Shown here piece after piece: positions 1-11,560 of a DNA stretch of 64,000 bases (the first letter of the stretch is position 1; the number at the start of each line of letters is the position of its first letter). The position numbers and the translations under genes were made by a program. Under the pieces are notes generated by a model, which saw only the letters and a program-made list of their open reading frames with translations, was not told the origin of the DNA and did not search any database. The stretch is taken from the NCBI GenBank assembly GCA_963576475.1, contig OY754981.1:25009411-25073410 (forward strand). The letters run 5' to 3'. The stretch comes from Molanna angustata. Its lineage: Eukaryota > Arthropoda > Insecta > Trichoptera > Molannidae.

Positions 1-622
1 GCCCAGCATTTAAATTGATTTACAGTCATGGTTTTAAGTACAAAGAACCACAAAATGTTGTTCATTTTCAGTAAATATTTCATAATTGACTTAACACCTG
101 TACTTATACTGTACAGTACAACGCGAAGAATGAAATATCGCTCGATGTTTTCAGCGAGCGGATTTGTTATTGCCTATGTTAAAGCAGCATTCATATCTTA
201 AGACTTTCTTAGTAAAATTCAGATATCCCTTAACTTAATCTCTTTAACTGTCATACTGACACACGGCACCGTTTTGCATGACTGTATATTTTTGATTCAA
301 CCAACTCAGTCAAATTAACTGAATTAACTAACCCACTTAATCACAACCCTTTATAACAAATATTGTGGATTGTTTCAACAATGTTTGCGAGGAGTATCAA
401 TGCAACGTAATTTCTTTTCTTTAAAACTATCCACCATATTCCTTCGTGACTTCCACAGGTATGTGAAAGTATCTTTAATTTTAAGGTTTTTCATTTGCAT
501 TATTATATACAATTATTTTTCTCCTAAATGTTTCCTAAAAAAATATTGATTCAACTATGAACGTTAACTGTCCGAAAAAACGGTATTAAATTTGAATGCG
601 TGTGTAATATTTCTGACAATAT
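1..622. other. AT-rich sequence, no gene seen
   Basis: No open frame with recognisable protein similarity, no RNA gene and no clear repeat structure was seen here. The stretch ends at the TAT target duplication of the MITE that follows. Confidence 0.6.
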
Positions 623-1748
623 GGCCCAGTATTTCAGTCGGCCCTTAGGAGTTTAACTCAAGTTTAACAAAAATATTGCGTATTTCAGTACCTAATCTTC
701 CCTTAAATACGTCACTAAACGACAAATATTTAACTCAACGTTTCTGGCGGATCGCGTGTCTTAATCTTGAGTTAAGTATTGTTTCTAGTCTTTTTCGCCA
801 GGTGGCGTACTAATCGCCGCACGCATTAATGTTTTATTTCATTTTATACTACAAATAACTATGCATAATAAATTATAATCATGATTTATTTTTGTTGTTA
901 AAATAAAAGACTTGATATAGAAGTGGTTTATGGATTTAATATTTATTTTCTTTTTTACATAATTATAATGTATTGCCTGACAATAAACGAAATAAACTGT
1001 CAGCCATAATGAAACGTCAGACACGCAACTTTATTTTTGCGATGTTTTTTCATCCCACTTTTTAAATTGATCCATCCTGTTTCTATATATATAATGTGTA
1101 TTCTTAAATTTTCTACATAAGACACTATTTTACCATTATTACTTAGTTCCATATCCATCTGTAAAATGTACATACATTTTGCATTGAAGTACTGCGTACG
1201 TAGTACATATTCAATGACATTTTTTCACTACAATGCCCCCAAGTCAAATTGAAAACGCTGTTCGTTTTCGCCAAGCGCTAATTTTTTTTGTATGGGATTT
1301 GACGTTTGTTGTAGAAATTTTTTCTACAATAACAAACAACAAACGTCAAATCCCATACAAAAAAATTAGCGCTTGGCGAAAACGAACAGCGTTTTCAATT
1401 TGACTTGGGGGCAATGTTTGATTTTAATTAAAAAAAAAACATGGATCGGTATAAAAAATTGAAAAAGTAACAAGCTGTCTAATGAAACAAATAAAATAAT
1501 GTGTTGTTATAATAATAAAATAATATTTAGTCACAGCTTCGCGTCACGTATCATTTAAGGTTATTACAATTTGACAGATGCGTTATAGACAATAACCATA
1601 GAAAAACGTAAAATATATCTATAGTTGAAGATTACGTAACTGACGTTTCATTTTGCACTGAAATACGCGAATGAAATTTAATCTTCCGTAAACTTTTAAC
1701 TTGGATTACTAAATCCAACGATTTAAGGGCCAACTGATATCTCGGGCC
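623..1748. mobile_element. Harbinger-type MITE, copy 1
   Basis: A non-autonomous DNA transposon. Its left end begins GGCCCAGTATTTCAGTCGG and its right end, read on the other strand, begins GGCCCGAGATATCAGTTGG, giving imperfect terminal inverted repeats of about 28 bp. It is flanked by TAT at 620-622 and 1749-1751. A 3-bp A/T duplication with GGCC-rich ends is typical of the PIF/Harbinger superfamily (established knowledge). A second copy at 51027-51966 is nearly identical apart from an extra 178-bp hairpin insertion in this copy. It has no transposase frame; the short minus-strand frame at 839-1024 looks incidental. The superfamily assignment is an inference from the ends and the duplication. 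Confidence 0.75.
1235..1412. mobile_element. Nested near-perfect hairpin MITE
   Basis: A 178-bp palindrome with arms of about 76 bp, beginning GCCCCCAAGTCAAATTG and ending with its reverse complement. The centre differs between the arms (a TAGAAATTTTTTCTA-like core). It interrupts the Harbinger-type MITE: the uninterrupted copy near 51630 reads directly across this site. AAT flanks both sides (1232-1234 and 1413-1415), so a 3-bp target duplication is likely. It encodes nothing. It was evidently inserted after the host MITE had spread. The family is not identified. Confidence 0.75.
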
Positions 1749-2078
1749 TATGTCGATGATTAAAACATGGTATTAATTAAAATTTTATATTACATTTTTT
1801 ATGTAAATCGTATTGCTTGTGTCTTCATAAATGTCTGAAATGTCTGATACGTGCTTAGTTTGATACGTCCTGAGTCGTACGATACAAAACATGACTTTGT
1901 AGTGTACACAATATGTTAAGAATTATTATACTTAAGCTGTCGTATCCTGAAAGAATATATTGCTATTTACGACCATTTTCTGCTAAACACATATATTTTG
2001 AAAACAAACACAAACAAGAATAAAACCATTTAAAATATTGTTATAAATAAAATTTAAACAGATATAGGTACATACATA
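1749..2078. other. AT-rich sequence, no gene seen
   Basis: Low-complexity AT-rich DNA between two repeats. Nothing recognisable was seen. Confidence 0.5.
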
Positions 2079-2240
2079 CATACCATCACGTCATGTCCCA
2101 CAATGCGTGGTAACCAACGGCAGGTTTGCGAGTGTGCATAACCAAACGAAAAGAAGCACATTCAGAAAGGTTGGTGAATCTTGGTGAACTTTTTGCCTGT
2201 TGTATTTTCGATTAGCCGTGAGGTATTTTTATTTGTATTT
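2079..2240 (+). repeat. Repeat family C, partial copy
   Basis: A partial copy of a dispersed repeat that starts around CATACCATCACG and contains AACCAACGGCAGGTTTGCG-like sequence. Related copies lie at 4011-4272, 10543-10720, 13796-14075 and 16722-16965. This copy is internally shortened. The family carries no coding frame. Its origin is unknown to me. Confidence 0.55.
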
Positions 2241-2342
2241 AGGTGAGTTTTATTTTTAATGTGAGACAACGGCGTAAAAAGTGCTTCAACTATTTTCTAT
2301 TATCTTTTTTATATTATTCCCAGGCAACAAACTGGTCCTATG

Positions 2343-2520
2343 TCATAATAAATTTAATCGCACCCAAAAACAAGTTGCCACATTCTTGAGACTTACGATA
2401 TTAATCGTCTCACAGATCCAGACTGCAGACGCAATTAAAAACTGTATCTTCACCTGGAATCGAACCCGGGACCTTATGATCAGCAGTCAGATACCTAACC
2501 AACTGAGCCATCGTTTTCGG
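2343..2520 (-). repeat. tRNA-derived SINE family B
   Basis: Read on the minus strand, the unit begins with a tRNA-like head. It has an A-box-like TGGCTCAGTTGGTTAGG and a B-box-like GGTTCGATTCC, both internal RNA polymerase III promoter elements. It continues into a body ending with sequence complementary to CACCCAAAAACAAGTTGCC. Related pieces lie at 11172-11310, 17903-18082, 55238-55388 and possibly at the right edge of the window. It is a SINE rather than a tRNA gene, because the downstream body recurs in other copies. Confidence 0.6.
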
Positions 2521-2524
2521 GTAA

Positions 2525-2680
2525 TCGTTAATACAATTGGTAAGCCGTTTAGTTTCTGTGCGGGCGTCCTGGTTTCGATCCCCTGCAGAGGAGAAATTTA
2601 TTTAAATTTTCATATGGCAATACACTCGCCACTTGCGCAGGGTGCAAGATAGTGTTTATTATTATTATATATATTATTAA
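2525..2680 (+). repeat. Possible second tRNA-like SINE fragment
   Basis: Contains GGTTTCGATCCC, a good B-box match, after an A-box-like ATTGGTAAGCCGTTTAG. It ends in an ATT-rich run. A related piece with TGCTTCGATGCCCTGCAGAG lies near 40750. The assignment is weak and rests on these motifs only. Confidence 0.3.
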
Positions 2681-3835
2681 TGCAACGACAAAAAATACTA
2701 TCAAAACGAAAAATACCGGGTAGCCACATAAATGTCTTAATTGAAACCAATTTCACTTTTTCAACAACCTTGTTTTTGTACCTTTTTTTAATAAATCAAG
2801 AACTTTTTTTTTGCTGTTGAATATTACAATTTCTGTATTACACGATTTATCAACGCACGGAATTCATGACCAGATATATTAACAAAAAAAATGTTTATAC
2901 ATAGCAAGTAAAAGTTAATAATATCATCGACACTCGGTAACGTGTTAGTTAGTCCAATCATGTCCTAGTGAATAATTTAAAAATTATGTTTTTCTTGAAA
3001 CTTTCAAAGGTATACATCATATAATAATTACATTAAAGATTGATTATCATATTACTAAATTGCACGTTTTAATTACTTGTAACATGTCTATCAAATAATG
3101 TAACAGTTATACAAGAGAAAATTTAGTAATTGGTCTAGTAGTATAAGTCTTGCATGTATCATCAAACAATCCTGCTCCTAAAACTTATAAACCATTGTTA
3201 GTTTTGGGTTTAAGTACGTATTTAAACATATTTGTGTAAAAACATTTAATCAATATTGTATTTATTCTTGGATTTGTATAGGATTTAATCAAATAAAATT
3301 AAAAATTCATTTTAAACGCATAATTTATTATAAATATATTGAGTCTCTTTACTTCTTCTTCTAGCAATAGATCTGCGATCTTATTCTACAGTAATTCAGA
3401 CAAGATTTTGAGACGAAGATATTATCTAAGACTTTTTCCATCTCCTTAGTGGTCATCCCATTGGTCACCGCCCCACTGGCATTTCACGTATTACAGATTT
3501 GGACAGTATTTTGGGATTCATCTTTTTCACGTGGCCCCTTTTAGTCTCCTAATATTTTAGAAATTCGAACTGTTATTAAGGCCATATAAAACATGGTGAA
3601 GGCCATATTAAAAAAGGTAGCAATGTATGTTTAAAATTTAATAGTCACCCAAAGAAAAAACGATCTCACCGTGTGAATGATATTTTCAAATAATGAAATA
3701 AAACGAACCAAAGTAGAAAAAGGATTTCGTTTTAAAAATCGTTTTATTTTATTTTAAATACAAACCAGAATTTCGTTTGAAATATTAACATTAAATACAT
3801 ACATATCATCACGGGATATCCCACATTTTTTTTAA
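2681..3835. other. AT-rich intergenic sequence
   Basis: No open frame with recognisable similarity and no structured repeat was seen. Short A/T runs dominate. Confidence 0.5.
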
Positions 3836-4010
3836 GAATGAATATGTCCTTGTAACAATTACAAATACATCCTCATACGTTCCCTAAATTAAGCATAAAT
3901 GCTTGTGAACGAAATATAATATATAGGTGAACGAAATCGGCAGGATTCGAATTCGCAACCACTGGATTACTAACCCAGCGCGCTGATCGCTCTGCCACCA
4001 CCCATCTATA
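3836..4010 (-). repeat. tRNA-derived SINE family A
   Basis: On the minus strand a tRNA-like head is followed by a body containing AGGGAACG and a run of pyrimidines. The head has an A-box-like GGCAGAGCGATCAGCG, the discriminating AGTAATCCAGTGG and a B-box-like GAATTCGAATCC. The best-preserved copies are at 22846-23030 (plus) and 16537-16701 (minus). The unit abuts repeat family C directly at 4011, as it does at 16.7 kb. Confidence 0.65.
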
Positions 4011-4272
4011 ACATTGTGGGGTTACCAGCGACAGGTGTGCGGGTGTGCCTTAATATCTGAAATAAGTCATGAAACATGCGTGTATTCCCACACACTAGTC
4101 TCATCTCACCTAAAAACGCAACATTCGGAATGGGTGCATGTGAAACTTTGTGAGATGTTATTATTTTGCCTGTTATATTTCGTTTGCCCGCCTCTGCGGG
4201 ATACACGAAATGTTGATAATAGAATGGAGTGGAAGCACTATTCTAAGTCGGTGCCTCACAGTAATTATTAGT
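4011..4272 (+). repeat. Repeat family C
   Basis: A copy of the dispersed family with the core ACCAGCGACAGGTGTGCGGG and the tail TCTAAGTCGGTGCCTCACAG. It adjoins SINE A. It has no convincing coding potential; the short frames on both strands here are not conserved between copies. Confidence 0.55.
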
Positions 4273-5020
4273 ATATAAATGATTATGTTTTTGTTTCAAC
4301 AATCATCGGAAATAAACAAGAATACATCATTTTTTAGTAGTAGGTACACTGAAAAGCTTTTTATTATAATATTATGTGTTTTTTTGTTATACAAAGATGT
4401 ATATATTATTTATCAAGTAAGTAGGTATATGTAGTTACCTGGCTCCACCTTTATGTTTTGAGGTTCAATTAGCAGCTATTTCATACAATTCCTAATCGCC
4501 GATGAAAACATTTTCTTGTGGTGAGGTAGCTCCATAAACCAAAACACTCTATCTGCAACACTAATAAAAAAATACTTTTTTTATGAAAAAGAATAAAAAG
4601 TATATACATACATATTTTCACTTCAATGTGAGATGGAGTCATGTGATAATTATACATATTCGTATTATTCCTTATTGTCATTATGACTGAGAACGGCGGC
4701 TATACTCAATCACCAATACTTTGGGTACTTCAGATTGAAGGGCTTCGGAAATTGAAGATCCTGTAGTGGACTTTATACAATAACTCCATCAGTTCGATGA
4801 GTGACCTCTGTATCTTTTCCACGCTTCCTATTACGACGAGCTTCTCAAGGTTTTCGAGGCCCTTCTTGTATTGTATGCAAAATATCAAAAATATGCGCTG
4901 TGGAGAAATAAATAATAATAAACACTTTTAGTGTTTATTATAACAATAATTTATTGTAATAAAATGATAATTGACGGGTCTTAGCTGCCTCCAAGATCAG
5001 TCACCACTCTCTTCCATCTA
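4273..5020. other. AT-rich sequence, no gene seen
   Basis: Nothing recognisable. The region around 4700-4860 is less AT-rich but gives no protein family I know in any frame. Confidence 0.45.
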
Positions 5021-5162
5021 GGGGGGAAATTCCGGTCAAAAAACCCTCATGATAACCCACATCATGGATATAATTATCTTATGGAGTTCTATAATATCTT
5101 ATGATTTTATCTTGGGTTATCATGAGGGTTTTGATTCCACTGTGTGGCCGGACTAGCCCCCC
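5021..5162. mobile_element. Foldback MITE 'GGGGGG..CCCCCC', copy 1
   Basis: A palindromic element bounded by GGGGGG and CCCCCC. The arms contain AACCCTCATGATAACCCA and its inverse, and the core contains GGATATAATTATCTTATGG. Four more copies in the window share the terminal G run, a GTCTGGTC-like subterminal block and the ATATAATTATC core: 27779-27953, 41167-41274, 56285-56450 and 61083-61240. There is no coding capacity. It would fold into one long hairpin if transcribed. The superfamily is not determined. Confidence 0.7.
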
Positions 5163-5484
5163 AGAGCGGCAGTCCTTCAGTTCACACTAAGCTCTCTGCA
5201 ATCGGCTATGATTCCATCCACGCCGGAATTTTCGGCAATTCAATTTATTCCAACCAACTAATATAAATAAACAGATATATGTAAAAAATATATTCATAAA
5301 GTGTCGTCTGTAGTCAAGAGTTGTACAATATATAATCAAATATAAATATCAAATCAAGTCAAAATAAACAATGCTACAATGTTTTGTTTTTGGACCAGTA
5401 TAAACCTCATCCATTACTTAATTTGATATATTTCAAAACCTAGAAGTTAAATTAATCAGAGTATTAAAAAAAATGTATTTCGTT

Positions 5485-5592
5485 TCGTTAGTATTTATTT
5501 ATTTAACTTTTTGTACATAGTATAAATTAATATAATGCACACTGGTGGGCTTATTGCCATTGGGCAATTTCTTCCAAGCAACCAGATTACAG
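5485..5592 (-). repeat. RTE-type 3' tail
   Basis: On the minus strand the sequence carries the small hairpin TTGCCCAATGGCAATAAG, then a TGTACTA-like stretch, ending in AAATAAATAAAT. The same tail recurs at 10127-10205, 41746-41840, 53545-53610 and 59150-59225. Such short-repeat tails with a conserved small hairpin are typical of RTE-clade non-LTR retrotransposons. The family assignment is an inference. Confidence 0.5.
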
Positions 5593-7162
5593 AGTGACAG
5601 AATTATATATGTACAATGTACATCAACAAAAAATGACAGCTAAAAAAGAACAAATAAATATGCAAATCATCAAGATAAACAAAAAAAAACATGATAGCAA
5701 TAAAAGGATTGGGAAGGAACAAGAAGAGGAAATCGAGATCAGGTGTTTAGGGATAAATATTCCTTCTATAGTAAATGTTACGTTGCAAAGGGAAGGAAGG
5801 AAAAAGAGAGAGTAATAAGTGATTTAAATTATAAAAAACCCAAAATTTGTTAATTTTTGCATATTAAGAACAAACTTGACTTGAAATGAAAAACTTGATC
5901 GATCATTCATTTTTTCTCTACGACATAATGGAGTATTTTTAAGAAAATACTGTAAAAAGGATTAATATTAATTTTAAAGGAATTAATCCTGAATTTTAAA
6001 ATTGTGTGACGAACATTCAGTAGAGAAATTTTAAACACTTTTAACTATTAGAAACACTGAATAAAATATTTGAGAAAATCGATATCAAATTGGGGTGTTA
6101 TGGTTTATATTCCTTCTTCAAATTAATGATTTTATACAAAATGCTGTCAATTATTCATGTGGACAACCATTATTAATACCTCGAATTAAAAAGATGTATT
6201 TATATGAAGTTGAAAATAATGCCATGAGATGTGCTGCTAAGTGCATTTAATAGCCTAATACCGTTTACTCCTTCGTCTATTGTGCTAACGGGCTAAAGTT
6301 GAACCATTTAAGTTGCTAGACAGAGTAAAGCATGGACACATCTCTCTCTTTGGTCAATATTGAGACACACTTACTAAAAGAACTACTAGACGAGCACAAT
6401 GTCTTACAGATACAACTTAAAGGAACCTCAATATATAATTTTTGAAATGTCATGGCATATAATATTGTCAATTAGGAGCTATATCGCTGTAAATATTCTC
6501 AATGTAGTCACTGAGTCTAAGAAGCTAATAAGTGATACAACTTCTCAAAAAAGATTATAGATTATGTAGGTATTTTTAAGAGTATTACACAATATTTTGA
6601 CTTAGTCACAATATATAACAAAAATTACAGCATTGATACTCTCTCGATAGAGTTAAAAACTCGTGTTCGAGTGAGGAGTATCATAATTACACACAGAAGA
6701 AAAATTCTTATGTATTGCCAAAAATATGCCCTTTTAATGCTATTTTAATTTATTTTGATCATTTAATTCTCTAATGCATGTAAGCAGGTCACTGTAAAGT
6801 AATATTCCCCTATAGTAATTTCAGTAATTTCTGTGCTGCAGTTGTATTTTTCTTTGGTATGATGATTTTGCTCTAGTCTTCCCTGTTCCACTAGAAAAAA
6901 AATCAGGATGGTTCTGTCTGTGAGCATATATTTATTTATTTATTTATTAAAGACACCAACAGAACATTGAAATATACACACACAAGTTAATACATGATAC
7001 AAACACATAAGGTCTCCAATGCTCCAATGACAGGCGTCTGTCACATACTACTGAATATTAATTTATATAAAAAAAAACAATCATCGCTTAAAACGTATTT
7101 GCATAAGATTTACAGTAAAATAACACTGGTTACGGTTGCAATAAATAGTTGCAATCATGTCC
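5593..7162. other. AT-rich sequence, no gene seen
   Basis: A lysine-rich frame at 5594-5815 matches nothing I recognise and is probably chance. No other feature was seen. Confidence 0.45.
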
Positions 7163-7257
7163 ATTATGGTTCTACATGTATATTTTCCTTATAATAGGAC
7201 GACCGTTTCTGCTGACTAGGCCCAATTATAAGGAAAATATACATGTAGAACCATAAT
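7163..7257. repeat. Perfect 33-bp inverted repeat
   Basis: Arms at 7163-7195 and 7225-7257 are perfect reverse complements. They contain GGTTCTACATGTATATTTTC and are separated by a 29-bp spacer. Other copies were not noticed in the window. It may be a very short MITE or a foldback remnant. Confidence 0.7.
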
Positions 7258-8122
7258 CATTTTTGTTTGATTAAAAAATACCTAGTATATTGGAGAAAAT
7301 ATTAAACATCGTCAGTATTGATTAATTAAAAAAAAAGATTAATGATATTTATTTTGTAAAAGATGAAGTTTGTTTTTCCAATATTATTTTTATTTTTTAA
7401 ATTTGCATGAACAACGTCCTGCTAAACCTATTAATGTGGCGTTTTTAGTAGGTGCTCAATAGTTAAATACACAAATAAATAAATATATAGGTATATATAT
7501 ATTTTTTTTATTTTAAGCGCCCTCAATGAGCTTTAACATAATTATAAAATTAATACATTTTGAACCTCGAAGTAAATTACATACATACATAATGAGTACA
7601 ATAAAAAAATAAAAATAAATTCTAATGAGCATTCTCTTTTTTCATCGGTTGCGAAGCGGTTAGTTTCATTGATTCAGAGGACACGGATTCGAATCTTAGC
7701 TCAATCAAATTCGTTCACCTACTTCAAAAGCATTTGATTAGTTAAGAATTCATAGAATGTTTATGTTATCGTTACAAGAACATATTGTCATTGTCTGTGT
7801 GCTCTGAATAAAGTGAAATAAAATTAAACGTAATAAATACATATGTAGCTAATAATTATATATCAATATTTTGGCCTTTATTTTACACACGGCCTCCCCC
7901 TTCACAAGCTTTGTCACCATTAAGAGGGAGGCGATGTTGTATAAGATTATGTTTTGTATTTATTATATTGTTTTAATATATGTACATATGTACCTATATA
8001 ATTAAATGTATTTGTTTAAATATTTTATTGTATTTACTTGATTTTTTTGCTCATTTATAAATAAGCGATGCATTCTTTACATAATAGTTGTATATAAAAC
8101 ATTGGTTTCATTTAAATAAACA
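7258..8122. other. AT-rich sequence with a diverged SINE A
   Basis: At 7638-7800 a diverged plus-strand SINE A is visible (GGTTGCGAAGCGGTTAG, then GGATTCGAATC, then TTCGTTCACCTA). The rest is AT-rich with no recognisable gene. Confidence 0.45.
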
Positions 8123-10045
8123 GTTTTTTTTTTATTTATTTTACGACGCTGGCCGATTTACTAATGATATTATTAACAATTAAGCACTACAAATAATAAC
8201 ACTAAATTATCAACGCGTAAATTAAAAATTATTTAAAAGAGCAAAATAAAATGCAACAAACGCATCATCAAACTTTCAATGTGGAATAGTTCACCCATCC
8301 AGATACTTAACATATCAGAGGATTAGGCTCTGAGAAGGTCTCTATACTACCTAACAACCCTACTGATTCCCAAACGTTCATACGTTTAAAAAATCTTTAA
8401 CGATTCTACATGTACATATTCATTATTACCGTTTTTTGCATTTTTATTATTAAGTTTTTCGATAAATCTAAAATTTCTAAATTACGGATTAGCGATTTTG
8501 GAATAATTCCAGTGGCTGAAATAATGAACGGTAGTAAAATTTTTTTTTTACGGCGCTGGCTGATTTACTAATGATATTAATAACAATTAAGCACTACAAA
8601 TATTAACACTCAATTATTATTATTACCATTATACACTTCCTCAAAAGAATTAGCAGATCAATGCGTTAATTGTAAATTATTTAAAAGAGCAAAATAAAAT
8701 GCAACAAACGCATCATCAAGCTTTCAATTGGGAATAGTTCACCCATCCAGATACTTAACATATCAAAGGATTAGGCTCTGAGGAGGTCTCTATACTACCT
8801 ATCAACCCTACTGATTCCCGAATATTAACGTTCAAAAAAACTTTAACGATTCTATTTGTATTCATTATTACGGTTTTTTTACATTTTTATTATTAGATAA
8901 GTTTTTTCGTAAATCTTATATTTCTAAATTACGGCTTAACGATTTTGGAATAATGCCTGTGGCTGAAATAATGAACGGTAATATTATTATTTTACGAGAA
9001 TGCCAAAGTCTTTTAATCTCATTACCTAAAGCGGTGTATTTTCTAATTTTTTCATCAAAAGTTTTTATAATATTACTAGAATTTGTAATTTTTTTTTTTT
9101 TACGGCGCTGGCCGATTTACTAATGATATTAATAACAATTAAGCACTACAAATAATAACACTCAATTATTATTATTACCATTATACACTTCCTCAAAAGA
9201 ATTAGCAGATCAATGCGTAAATTGTAAATTATTTAAAAGAGCAAAATAAAATGCAACAAACGCATCATCAAGCTTTCAATTGGGAATGGTTCACCCATCC
9301 AGATACTTAACATATCAAAGGATTAGGCTCTGAGGAGGTCTCTATACTACCTAACAATCCTACTGATTCCCGAATATTAACGTTTAAAAAATCTTTAACG
9401 ATTCTACATGTATTCATAATTACCGTTTTTTGCATTTTTATTATTAAATTTTTCGATAAATCTATAATTTCTAAATTACGGATTAACGATTTTGGAATAA
9501 TGCCAGTGGCTGAATTAATGAACGGTTATATTATTATTTTACGAGAATGCCAAAGTCTTTTAATCTCATTACCTAAAGCGGTGTATTTTCTAATTTTTTC
9601 ATCAAAAGTTTTTATAATATTACTAGAATTGGGAATAGCCACGTCGCAAATATATGTTATTTTTTTAATTTTATCATGTATTATTAAATCGGGTCTGTTA
9701 TGTTGAATTGACCGGTCAGTTAATATTGTTTTATCGTAATAAAGCGAAATATTATTATTTTCTAAAAATGAAATCGGATCATATTCATAATATGGTTTTA
9801 TGTTTATCGCGTCAATTAATTTATATTTAATAGCTAAATTTTGATGTATTATTTTTGCTACTTGGTTATGTCTAAATGTATATTCTGATTGCGCGAGAAA
9901 AGAACAGCCCGATATTATATGATCGATTGTTTCCGGAAAAGCCAAACATTTCCTACAACTATCATCAACTACATTTATGTCTTTTATTATATATTTTTGA
10001 TAATTTTTAGTTTTTATTACTCTATCCTGAATTGCTATTATAAAT
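8123..10045 (-). mobile_element. Three head-to-tail truncated non-LTR copies
   Basis: Three successive 5'-truncated copies of the same minus-strand retrotransposon, at about 8123-8539, 8540-9089 and 9090-10045. Each starts on the left with a T run (the 3' poly-A on the minus strand) and the same GGCGCTGGCCGATTTACTAA-like sequence. The copies reach different distances into the coding region, the rightmost being longest. Shared 3' ends with variable 5' truncation fit target-primed reverse transcription. Their direct adjacency suggests repeated insertion into the A-rich tail of the previous copy. Confidence 0.7.
9526..9945 (-). pseudogene. Non-LTR retrotransposon C-terminal fragment
   Basis: A 139-codon minus-strand frame inside the third tandem copy. 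It begins with the pattern ETIDHIISGCSFLAQ, like the end of the Cys/His finger region that follows RT in some invertebrate non-LTR elements. It continues to NRPDLIIHD and YICDVAIP, then an EKIRKYTALGNEIKRLW segment. The spaced D-x-A after RPD resembles a PD-(D/E)XK nuclease-like C-terminal domain found in these elements. RT itself is absent, so this is a truncated, non-functional remnant. The family assignment comes from recalled family patterns, without alignment. Confidence 0.6.
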
Positions 10046-10542
10046 AATTAATATTATTTAATAAATTATTATTATTATGTTTTTAGTTTATTATATTTAT
10101 TTTATCAAGTTATTTTATTTATTTATCTATCTGTACATAATACAAACAAATTCACACTGACGGCTTATTGCCATTAGGAAAAATCTTTCAAACAACCAGA
10201 ATCATAATTTTTCGTAATTTATACATGAATCTGAATTGTTAAATATTTTTCCCGCGATTATTGTAAGTATGAAGTATCTACATACTGCATATGTAAGATT
10301 AAAGTGAATTCAGAGTGAAGATGAGATTAAATTTGGTAAATAAGGTGGTGTTGTGAATGCATTCCTTCACGCAAGGACACGTAGAGGCGGGAATACTCTC
10401 ACGGTTAAAAAGGATTAACAATCAGCAATGATGGTACAATTAATTACACACATCTCATACAGCTATGGTTCCAAAAAACAATGAGAAAAATCATACTAAG
10501 CAACCACGAGAATATTAAATACCATCTTATACTATAACATAC
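10046..10542. other. AT-rich sequence with an RTE tail
   Basis: At 10127-10205 a minus-strand RTE-type 3' tail (TTTAAATAAATA type with the TTGCC..GGCAA hairpin) is visible. Nothing else was recognised. Confidence 0.4.
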
Positions 10543-10720
10543 GCATATCATTACGGCATATCGTACAATGTGAGGCAGCCAGCGAAAGGTATGCGGGTGT
10601 GCATGACCTTATAAAAGGAATCACGGCACATGTGTGTATACCCACTCACCAGAGTCGTCATTGCTGAACTATGTGAGATTTTATGATGAGAATTCATGCT
10701 TCATGTCCACAAATTGTTAC
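10543..10720 (+). repeat. Repeat family C, partial
   Basis: A copy of family C with CAGCGAAAGGTATGCGGG and TATAAAAGGAATCACG. It lacks the family tail. No coding frame. Confidence 0.5.
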
Positions 10721-11171
10721 TCACAATGTAACAATTTAACATAGGCGAATTATACTTCCGTCTTCTTGTATGTAGGAGAGTTGGTATAAAGGTAGTTGCA
10801 AATAAAATCTGTGCAGAATCACAGACCCTTAGGGCATGGGCTGGTCAGTCCACGTGGCCACGTGCCGCCAATGTAATGCAATAATATTTCTTCCAGCTAT
10901 ATCCCACGCTTTTGCTTTAGTATTGAGGACAGAGGTGGCCTGTCGATTTACAGGGGCTTGCATCATTAATGAGAGCAAACCAATAATACATCGAGAACTT
11001 TGAAGACTCCATGAGTCATAATAACGGATGAAATGTGTTATTTTACGTACATCACACCATATCATTACTCTTTAACGATTTGCCGTATAATGCAAAGAAA
11101 GGGTCTAGAATTTCTACTTTTGAATTTATTTTGAATTGCTTTTCGGACCACCAACAGGTTCTATATCAAAT
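10721..11171. other. Unassigned sequence
   Basis: A 78-codon minus-strand frame at 10829-11065 matches no family I recognise. The sequence is less AT-rich than its surroundings and may be an old retrotransposon piece. Nothing firm can be said. Confidence 0.3.
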
Positions 11172-11310
11172 ATTAATTTAACTCGCACCCAATATTAAGT
11201 TGCCTCATTCTGGAAACTTCGCTCAGATATCCAAAATGAAAATACAATAAAAAACTGTGTCTCCGCCGGGAATCGAACCCGGGACCTCTGCTTAGAAAAA
11301 GTGAAAAAGT
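11172..11310 (-). repeat. SINE family B, partial
   Basis: On the minus strand a B-box-like GGTTCGATTCCCGG is followed by the family B body, which ends in the complement of GCACCCAATATTAAGTTGCC. The tRNA-like 5' half is missing. Confidence 0.5.
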
Positions 11311-11344
11311 ATAAGTCTTTTGATACACTGCGTTTTTGTTCGTG

Positions 11345-11560
11345 CCCGGACAATTGCCCGTGGCCATTTGACCGTACGTCCTTTTCACCGAATAGACAAT
11401 TGACCGTGAGGACAATTGACCGTGGGGACAATTGACCGTGAGGACAATTCATCGCACGGACAATAATTGACCGTGGGGACAGTTTACGGCGAGGACAATT
11501 GACCGTGGGGACAATTTACCGTATGGACAATACCGAATGGACTATTCACCGTGCGGAAAC
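11345..11560. repeat. Degenerate 17-bp tandem repeat
   Basis: A run of imperfect units of the form GGACAATTGACCGTGAG (17 bp), with G/A changes in the last positions and some units expanded or contracted. About a dozen units are present. The overlapping minus-strand frames are products of the periodicity and are not genes. Confidence 0.75.

Noticed and set aside
2456..2520. Candidate tRNA gene on the minus strand
   Set aside because: Belongs to SINE family B. The downstream body is shared with other copies, and no clean cloverleaf could be drawn.
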